This document shows, piece by piece, positions 58,201 to 64,000 of a stretch of DNA of 64,000 bases. Origin of the DNA: Rhizophagus clarus (taxonomy: Eukaryota > Glomeromycota > Glomeromycetes > Glomerales > Glomeraceae). A program made the translations under genes and the position numbers. Within the stretch, counting starts at the first letter, position 1. Every line of letters starts with the position of its first letter. The notes below the pieces were generated by a model. That model was not told the DNA's origin. It worked only from the letters and a program-made list of their open reading frames with translations, and ran no database searches. Location of the stretch: the NCBI GenBank assembly GCA_015698045.1, contig BLAL01000059.1, positions 873,001 through 937,000 of the forward strand, given 5' to 3'.

Positions 58201-59923
58201 TGAAGCTGATATAGAAAAGACTGCCTTTGTAACTCCCTTTGGATTGTATGAATTCCTAGTCATGCCTTTTGGGTTAAGCTATGCTCCTGGTACATTTCAA
58301 AGACTAATGAATAGAGTGCTGCAAGAATTTTTGAATGACTTTGTAGCCGTGTATTTGGATGATGTAATCATCTACACCAAAGGAACCTTTGAGCAACACA
58401 TGGACCATATAGCTCAAGTTTTTCAAGCGCTCAGAAATTCCAACCTAAAAATAAAATTAAAGAAATGCTATTTTGCATTACCTAATATACACTTCCTAGG
58501 ACATGTAGTAGGAAGAGATGGAATCAAACCAGACCCAGAAAAGATTGACAAAGTCAAGAATTACCCAATACCAACAAACCTAACTCAATTAAGAGCTGCT
58601 CTTGGATTATTCTCCTATTATAGGAAATTTATTAAGGATTTCTCCAGAATTGCAAGACCAATGCTCACTTTGTTAAAGAAAGATGCTCCTTTCAACTGGG
58701 AGGAAAAGCAACAGCAAGCCTTTGACAGACTAAAGGAGATGCTAATTAAAGCCCCTGTACTAAGTTATCCAGATTTCGACAAACCCTTCATTATCTATAC
58801 TGACGCCTCTGGAATTGGATTAGGTGCTGTATTATCTCAACTAAAGGAAGATGGTAAAGAACATGTAATTGCCTATGCAAGCAGAAGCCTTAATCCAGCA
58901 GAAAAGAACTACTCTGTAACAGACCAAGAGTGTTTGGCTGTAGTATAGGCCATAAAACATTTTCAACACTACTTAGGATTAAGACCATTCACCATCATTA
59001 CTGACCACTCTGCCCTCAAATGGTTAAAGACTTCCAAGATGCCAAAAGGAAGAAGAGCCCGCTGGGTAATGGAATTACAGCAGTATGACTTTGAGATCAA
59101 ACACAGACCAGGAAAACTTAATGCCAATGCTGATGCATTATCTAGAACTCCTGAAGAAACATTCTGTTTCCTAATAGAATTAGAAACTTATCCTGGACCT
59201 ATCAAGCCTACTTTATCTGCTCCAATAACTTTAACCCCCATAGAAGAGGAAGATTATGAAGCAGACTCTGAAGAAGACATCACTACCAAACCAGTAGCAG
59301 AAATATACGAAATTATTTATCCTCAACCATGTGGAAATTGTGAAGAAATTCAATGTATATGCTGGGGAAATGATAATAGCACTTTAGGATCAGACTATGA
59401 AAGAGATTGGCAAGAATACTACCAGCAAATGCATGACCAAGAGGATCATCCAAACTATCAGGAAGAATGGCTAGAAGAAGGTCAAGACATTTTAATTTTG
59501 AATGATGATATAGAAGGAGTCCAAACTCCTGCATATTATTTTTCAAAGGAAGAATTACAGGAATTATTCCAAGAGTTTATTCAAATAAAGCAAGTGATTG
59601 CTGGTCAACCTATCAATAGAGGAGGAAGTAGATGCACCCTTGAATGTGATATAGAAAATCATCATATTCATACTTATTGTACAATGTGCAAAAAGAACCT
59701 TCCATATGGAACTATCCTTCATGATTGCATTATTGGATTTACTTTAGGGAAAATACGACCTGATATGAAGCCAGAATTTTTGGTAAACCAACCTTGGTGG
59801 GAGGAACCTGAAGGAGTGAAACAAACCAACCTTGTTCATTATTTAAAATGCTTTTTACGACTTTCCTATGGATTACCCCCTTACACCATCTCTACTGAGC
59901 CATTTGTAGCTTCCTTAGATTAA
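55226..59923 (+). pseudogene. Gag-protease-RT-RNase H polyprotein with in-frame TAG
   Basis: One frame of 1565 codons, broken only by TAG at 58946-58948. The Gag part carries a capsid-like region around codons 190-380 (DPYEWLERFETAANTNQW). A CCHC knuckle (CFKCGKVGHISREC, about 451-464) is followed by acidic stretches. Protease: AVIDSGAATSII, Asp653. RT: MPFGLSYAPGTFQRLMN and YLDD at 1043-1046. RNase H begins near TDASG (about 1193). The TAG falls where relatives have Trp in ECLAVVWAIKHF, so it is a TGG-to-TAG change inside RNase H. After it the frame continues through HSALKWL and RPGKLNANADALSR to an acidic segment and a Cys/His cluster (CTLECDIENHHIHTYCTMC) before TAA. Translated without readthrough, the product would lack most of RNase H. 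Confidence 0.9.
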
Positions 59924-60024
59924 ATCCTTAACAAATATCAAATTTATTAAAAGGTGAAAGCGAAAAGTGCCTGCATTGTGACAGACAGCCTAATATTTTA
60001 TTTTATTTAAGTATTTTTATAACA

Positions 60025-61284
60025 ATGGATACAACCCAATATAATAGAATTTTTCAATATTTAACTACTCAACAACTACCATCAGACTTAAATACTCAAC
60101 AACTTATCAAACAATTCAAAAACTTTTGTACTCCTTTTATTATTAAAAACAACTATTTATATAGAAAAGACAAACAGAAAGAAGGAAATTTATTAAGAGT
60201 AATTAGAATACATGAAATGGAACCAGTTCTTTACATGGTACATAATGATCCTACTTCTGGACACTTTGGAACTGAAATTATGTTCAACAAAATTCGTACT
60301 AGATATTACTGGCCTCAGATGTATGAAAATATTAGAGAATATGTTAAAAATTGTGACTCATGTCAAAGAAGAGGAAAACCTCAAACTCATCAATTATTAC
60401 ATCCAATACCTGTACATTCACCTTTTTATCAAATAGGAATAGATTTTGTAGGACCTTTACCAAAGACTTCTAATGGAAATAAATATATTATAGTTGCCAT
60501 GGATTACCTGACTAAATGGCCTGAAGCAAAAGCAGTACCTAGAGCTACAGCAGAAGAAACTGAGAAATTCATATATGAAGACATTATATGCCGACATGGA
60601 TGCCCTCAGAAAATACTGACAGATCGAGGAACTCATTTTAATAATCAAATTATTGATCGTTTAACCAAAAGATTTGAGATTAAGCATTTATTATCAACAC
60701 CATATCATCCCCAAACCAATGGATTAGTAGAAAGATTCAATAGAACTTTATGTGAATCTTTAGCTAAATTAGTCAAACAAGTAGAACAGTGGGATCAGTT
60801 TATTCAGCCAGTTTTATTTGCTTATCGTACAAGTAAACAATCCACAACCAAAATATCTCCTTTTTATTTAACATATGGTCGTGAAGCAAAGTTGCCAATT
60901 GATGATCTTACCCAAAATGAAGAACAATTATCCGATAGGATCAACAAATTAGTTAATGAGTTACCACATGATAGAGAATCTACCCGACAAAGGATAGATC
61001 AGCAACAAGCCAAACAGAAATTACATCATGATCAGCAAATTAAACGTCATAGATCTTTTCAAATAGGAGATAAAGTTTTATTGTACAAGGCTGAAAAAGC
61101 GAAACAATGGTCTGGAAAATTAGATGAAAAATGGAAGGGACCCTATTATATCCATGCGGTTTTACAAAATGAAAGCTATAAAATAAGGGATATGCAAGGG
61201 AAAGTCCTAAAAGCTCCTTTCAATGGAAGTTTACTAAAACCTTACTACGATCAGAAAGAATGGAATCTCCCAATAATAGATTAA
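60025..61284 (+). CDS. Integrase, separate ORF of the Ty3/gypsy element
   Basis: 419 residues with its own ATG, 101 bases after the Gag-Pol stop and in another frame. HHCC zinc domain: His73, His80, Cys110, Cys113. Catalytic core: Asp140 (GIDFVGPLP), Asp200 (ILTDRGTHF), Glu236 (TNGLVERFNRT), a D,D-35-E arrangement. A GPY/F-type module (KWKGPYYIHAVLQNESYKI) near 375 ends the protein. Typical Ty3/gypsy elements make integrase as part of Pol; here it must come from a subgenomic or spliced RNA, reinitiation or a frameshift. All catalytic residues are present. Confidence 0.92.
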   Translation: MDTTQYNRIFQYLTTQQLPSDLNTQQLIKQFKNFCTPFIIKNNYLYRKDKQKEGNLLRVIRIHEMEPVLYMVHNDPTSGHFGTEIMFNKIRTRYYWPQMYENIREYVKNCDSCQRRGKPQTHQLLHPIPVHSPFYQIGIDFVGPLPKTSNGNKYIIVAMDYLTKWPEAKAVPRATAEETEKFIYEDIICRHGCPQKILTDRGTHFNNQIIDRLTKRFEIKHLLSTPYHPQTNGLVERFNRTLCESLAKLVKQVEQWDQFIQPVLFAYRTSKQSTTKISPFYLTYGREAKLPIDDLTQNEEQLSDRINKLVNELPHDRESTRQRIDQQQAKQKLHHDQQIKRHRSFQIGDKVLLYKAEKAKQWSGKLDEKWKGPYYIHAVLQNESYKIRDMQGKVLKAPFNGSLLKPYYDQKEWNLPIID

Positions 61285-61694
61285 TTGACCTTTTAACTCA
61301 AGATTTACAACTAGAACTTTTTTTTGAAAATGGAGATTTAATACCACCCTATGATGAAGCTGCTCCTTTTGATGAACAATTTAAAAATGCTTATGCTGCA
61401 TTACGACGATCAATTCAATTGAAAGAACGATTAAACTCACTAATCAATGCTTATTATATTGGAAAATTATTAAATAGTTTAGAAACTAAAGCTCAACAAT
61501 TTAGATATAAGCAAAAATTAACTAATCATTATACGAGAATGTCAGAAAATGTCTTTGATATATTTGAACATCAACCAACTAAAATACTTGGTACTTTTTA
61601 CATTACTGCGCAAATAGCAAGGAAAATAAATAGAAGTCAGGTGAAACAGTTACGAGAAATAGTGCAAGAATTATTGGATCAAAATTCTTTATAA
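61260..61694 (+). CDS. Third ORF of the retrotransposon, helical, unknown
   Basis: 144 residues, overlapping the integrase end by 25 bases in another frame. It starts MESPNNRLIDLLTQDLQLEL and is mainly helical and charged, with a central LKERLNSLINAYYIGKLLNS and a C-terminal VKQLREIVQELLDQNSL. No membrane segment, zinc motif or known domain. Its position after integrase recalls accessory or env-like ORFs, but nothing in it suggests an envelope. Function unknown. Confidence 0.6.
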   Translation: MESPNNRLIDLLTQDLQLELFFENGDLIPPYDEAAPFDEQFKNAYAALRRSIQLKERLNSLINAYYIGKLLNSLETKAQQFRYKQKLTNHYTRMSENVFDIFEHQPTKILGTFYITAQIARKINRSQVKQLREIVQELLDQNSL

Positions 61695-61953
61695 TTACAT
61701 CATAATTTATTGGAAAATTTATTGATTGGATTAAATAAATCAAGTCTAAATTAATTTAATTAATTGACGCAAGTATGATCTACAAAAATAGAAATTAGTA
61801 ATGATGGCAGATCCAAATTTAATTTAGTGTTAATTTTAGTTTCACAAATGATCAGCAAAAATACGCGACTTAACTCCCCAAAATAATTTAATAGAAAATA
61901 GAAAATTTTATGAAAATTTATTAGGAAAAAGAAAAAAAAAAAAGAAGAAAAAT

Positions 61954-62427
61954 CTAAATAGTAGATGGTGGTTCTAAATTATTTTCTCTCATATATGTTT
62001 CATAATTGGAAATAGTTTCTTTTGCCTCATTAGCCCTTTTATGTTCCCTCTCATGTCGTACCTTCCAACCTTCCCTTTCCCTCCTATACCGCTCCTTATC
62101 CTTAGTTAATGAAAATACTTGTTCTCGTAAATCTCTATTAAACCCTGCTAACTCCTTATAATGGCCAAGTTCCCCATTTTTCTGATTTATTTCTTGTTGT
62201 AATTTCTCTACTTCTTCTTCTTTCGTTACAAAAAGCTCTCCAGCAACTTCCAAAGCTTGTTGAGCCAAGCCCTCACCTTTTTGAGGCTTATCAATACCTT
62301 TTCTTTGAAAATGCCTTCTTCTGACGGCCTTACTTGGTTTATTATGTTTTTTTTTATTATTTTGGCCTCGAGAGGCACGCGAACTGCGAAGTTTTCGACG
62401 AGCAACATTGGTGTCAGTGCGAGTCAT
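61954..62427 (-). CDS. Antisense ORF of the retrotransposon, basic coiled coil
   Basis: 157 residues from the ATG at 62427; the frame stays open upstream to an ATG at 62535, which would add a hydrophobic stretch (YLKIIFIFFFSSLIFN). I prefer the shorter form because it starts cleanly in a polar protein (MTRTDTNVARRKLRSSRASR). The first third is very basic (KKKHNKPSKAVRRRHFQRKG), like a nuclear signal or nucleic-acid tail. The rest is a long heptad-rich coiled coil (EEEVEKLQQEINQKNGELGH; then DKERYRREREGWKVRHERE). It lies between ORF3 and the 3' LTR on the opposite strand. Antisense ORFs at this place are known in some plant Ty3/gypsy groups. A role in element regulation is only a guess. Confidence 0.6.
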   Translation of the reverse strand: MTRTDTNVARRKLRSSRASRGQNNKKKHNKPSKAVRRRHFQRKGIDKPQKGEGLAQQALEVAGELFVTKEEEVEKLQQEINQKNGELGHYKELAGFNRDLREQVFSLTKDKERYRREREGWKVRHEREHKRANEAKETISNYETYMRENNLEPPSTI

Positions 62428-62827
62428 ATTGAAAATTAATGAAGAAAAAAAAAAGATGAAGATAATTTTGAGATAGTGCGACATTGATGAAAATTTAAAT
62501 GAAGAAACTTCCCAGAAATTACCACCAAAAATCAAACCGAATTTTATCAGAATTTACCAACACTTTCCCACTAATTTCCAATCCCATAATTCTAACAAAT
62601 TCAAAAATTGGTATAAATATGAGTCCATCATCAACACAAAATCGCTGTCACACGTACTCGGTCATTCCTGGCCAAAATGATCGGCTTCTATGCCTTGCTA
62701 ATTTCGGGCTTCAGCACGAATTCCCTTCAGGGGCCTCTTAGCTTGGTATATCACGAGTGACCCCCATGTACTAGCGGGTTGGGTGTGTAGTGTGGTAAAA
62801 AGAAAAGAGTTTTCAACGGAGTTCAAA

Positions 62828-62844
62828 CTAAAGAAGGGGAGAAC
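62828..62844 (+). other. Polypurine tract before the 3' LTR
   Basis: AACTAAAGAAGGGGAGAAC-type purine run directly before TGTTGG of the 3' LTR; the usual plus-strand primer site. Confidence 0.75.
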
Positions 62845-63289
62845 TGTTGGCGTAGTAATCACGTGATATTGTGGCAAAGTATATAGAGCCGCCTAAGCCA
62901 AAGCCATCATAGCCTGTTATTTTTGATATTTCCAATTTATTTGATATATCAGTTTTATTTGATTTATCTGATTTATTTGATTTAATTGATTTATTTTATT
63001 TATTTGATTTATTAGTTTTATTTGATATATTAGATTTATTTGTTATATTTTTAAATATATTTTATTTTGTATAAATATCCTGAAATTTCTTTTTAGTTGA
63101 AAAATATCAGAGAGTGTAATAACAAAGTTATAGTAACAAGTTCATATAATTAATAAATAAACTCTTTTACCTTATAAACGAACTGTCCCTTTGTGAATAG
63201 TGTGTCTTGTTGATTGGACTTGAGACATATCTATTGCATCCCTGTCTCCAAGTCATAGTTACCTGATCGACGAACTGACCAGAGTAACA
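62845..63289 (+). repeat. 3' LTR of the Ty3/gypsy element
   Basis: 445 bp, identical to the 5' LTR except for T instead of C (CACGTGATATTG) and A instead of G (TTTCCAATTT). Both differences can be read as cytosine-to-thymine changes, one on each strand. Confidence 0.93.
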
Positions 63290-64000
63290 CCGGACAATTT
63301 CAGGACAAATTCCTAATATCCCGAAAATGCAGTGTTTTCGGAACAGTTTCCGGACACACAGTGTCCAGAATTTCCGGACAATATTTTAGAATTTTTTTCC
63401 GGACATTTTCTGGACATTATCCGGACACTTATTTTTTATAGGGTTGACACATGAACTAGTTCATGGAGTTTTCCAAAAACGGATGGGGTTAATAATATTA
63501 GAAAATCAAGAATAGAAGGAATTATGGCTCCTAATGAAAAATTATATTTATTTGGTGGACGTACTAATAGTAAACAATATGTAAATGATATGTTTATTTT
63601 AGATACAGTAAATTTCATTTGGGGAAAGGGAAGTTCAGTTAATGCATCAACTCCAAGAGGCCGATATGGTGCTGCTTTATTACCCAACAATAAGATTATT
63701 TATATAGGTGAGCAAGTATTTCGTATTATTAATTTATTAAACATGTTTAATTTGTTAGTTTATTAATTAACATTTAGTACTACTTAGGTGGTAATAATGA
63801 TCCTAATATTATAGTTGATCCTAAAACTTTGAAAATCCGTGAAAATAGTCTCACTATAACGCTAAATGAGGTAAAATTTTACCGCGTGTGAATTTTTTTT
63901 AAATAAATTAACAAAGACGATAAGACGATTTATAATTATAGGTATATATATATGATATAATAAATGACAGTTGGAACACAGAAGTAAGCTATATAAATTA

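Larger units (their letters stand above)
54680..63289 (+). mobile_element. Ty3/gypsy LTR retrotransposon, nearly intact, young
   Basis: An 8.6-kb element between two 445-bp LTRs, flanked by CCGG on both sides (54676-54679 and 63290-63293), a 4-bp duplication. Protein order PR-RT-RH-INT places it in Ty3/gypsy. The two LTRs differ at two positions only, so insertion was recent. It encodes a Gag-Pol ORF with one TAG, a separate integrase ORF, a third short ORF overlapping the integrase and an antisense ORF before the 3' LTR. Confidence 0.93.
54180..63443. mobile_element. GTCCGGA foldback DNA element, copy 2, split by a retrotransposon
   Basis: Ends CCCTATAAAAAATAAATGTC and the complement of CCCTATAAAAAATAAGTGTC, flanked by a TTG duplication (54177-54179 and 63444-63446). 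Without the retrotransposon it is about 650 bp, close to copy 1 (615 bp). The left half (54180-54679) iterates TGTCCGGAAAATG, then GACAAATTCTGGACA; the right remnant (63294-63443) carries the opposite orientation. The shared core ATGCAAAAAGCACAAAACT is at 54504-54523. Confidence 0.85.
53807..64000 (+). pseudogene. Secreted Kelch-repeat gene broken by nested insertions
   Basis: Exon pieces: 53807-54179, then after the inserted DNA 63447-63707, 63788-63870 and 63942 to the window edge. The start MSKNFLVNFILLIWTQVIAE is a signal peptide; Kelch blades follow (YDHTATYIDNKLYILSG, TIILCGGYTSDN, KLYLFGGRTNSKQYVNDMF, RYGAALLPNNKIIYIGG, VYIYDIINDSWNT). Secreted or membrane-anchored Kelch proteins with this start are common in Rhizophagus. 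The GTCCGGA element entered after the TTG of ACATTTG. A TGA occurs just after the right junction in the original frame (ACA TGA ACT), probably from CGA, so the gene carries a stop besides the insertions. The Plavaka-type element ends six bases before the ATG. Introns at 63708 and 63871 keep frame. The 3' part lies outside the window. Confidence 0.8.

Noticed and set aside
1-64000. tRNA or rRNA genes
   Set aside because: No cloverleaf with a proper T-loop (GGTTCRANNCC) and no rRNA-like conserved block was seen on reading both strands. A covariance-model scan would be decisive.

Overview
The window looks like nuclear DNA of a filamentous fungus, most likely an arbuscular mycorrhizal fungus (Glomeromycotina, Rhizophagus-like). 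The base composition is strongly A+T-rich, genes have many short GT-AG introns, and gene-poor stretches are full of foldback repeats. The gene types fit too: a kinase with a HGDLHPGN catalytic loop, a secreted Kelch protein, LRR remnants, a Plavaka-type transposase and a Ty3/gypsy element. This assignment is inferred from style and gene content, not from a database match.

0-21.8 kb holds three main genes: an intronless DUF2235 hydrolase (3622-4782, +), a 5'-truncated kinase (6257-7254, -) and an intact six-exon Kha1-like K+/H+ antiporter (12256-15370, -, 867 aa). Among them lie coding fragments (350-558, 8987-9217, 9390-9590, 16788-16990), two copies of a TCGGGATTTTG foldback family, a hAT-like relic and other repeats.

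21.9-45.1 kb contains a family of four paralogous five-exon genes, all on the + strand (21908, 36881, 40087, 44238). They encode small four-pass membrane proteins that start with a CCxCIPLK motif and share intron positions and phases. The second copy has grown a roughly 400-residue hydrophilic repeat tail whose seed is still visible in the first. Copies one and two are separated by decayed transposon DNA. The strangest object there is a TIR-bounded element (about 27.58-31.22 kb) whose minus strand carries two arrays of 30-43 nt 'micro-exons', each framed by splice-like signals, split by a 1-kb insertion with a perfect 16-bp target-site duplication.

48.5-64 kb is one Kelch-repeat gene taken apart by three insertions. 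A complete Plavaka-type DNA transposon (48564-53800, 15-bp TIR, ATA duplication, transposase plus a divergent accessory gene) ends six bases before the Kelch start codon. A GTCCGGA foldback element (54180-63443, TTG duplication) sits inside the Kelch coding region. A young Ty3/gypsy retrotransposon (54680-63289, two 445-bp LTRs differing at two positions, CCGG duplication) sits inside the foldback element. The retrotransposon encodes Gag-PR-RT-RH with one in-frame TAG, a separate integrase ORF, a small overlapping third ORF and an antisense basic coiled-coil ORF.

Splice sites were placed by hand from GT/GC-AG signals, frame continuity and paralogue comparison. Family names come from motif recognition.
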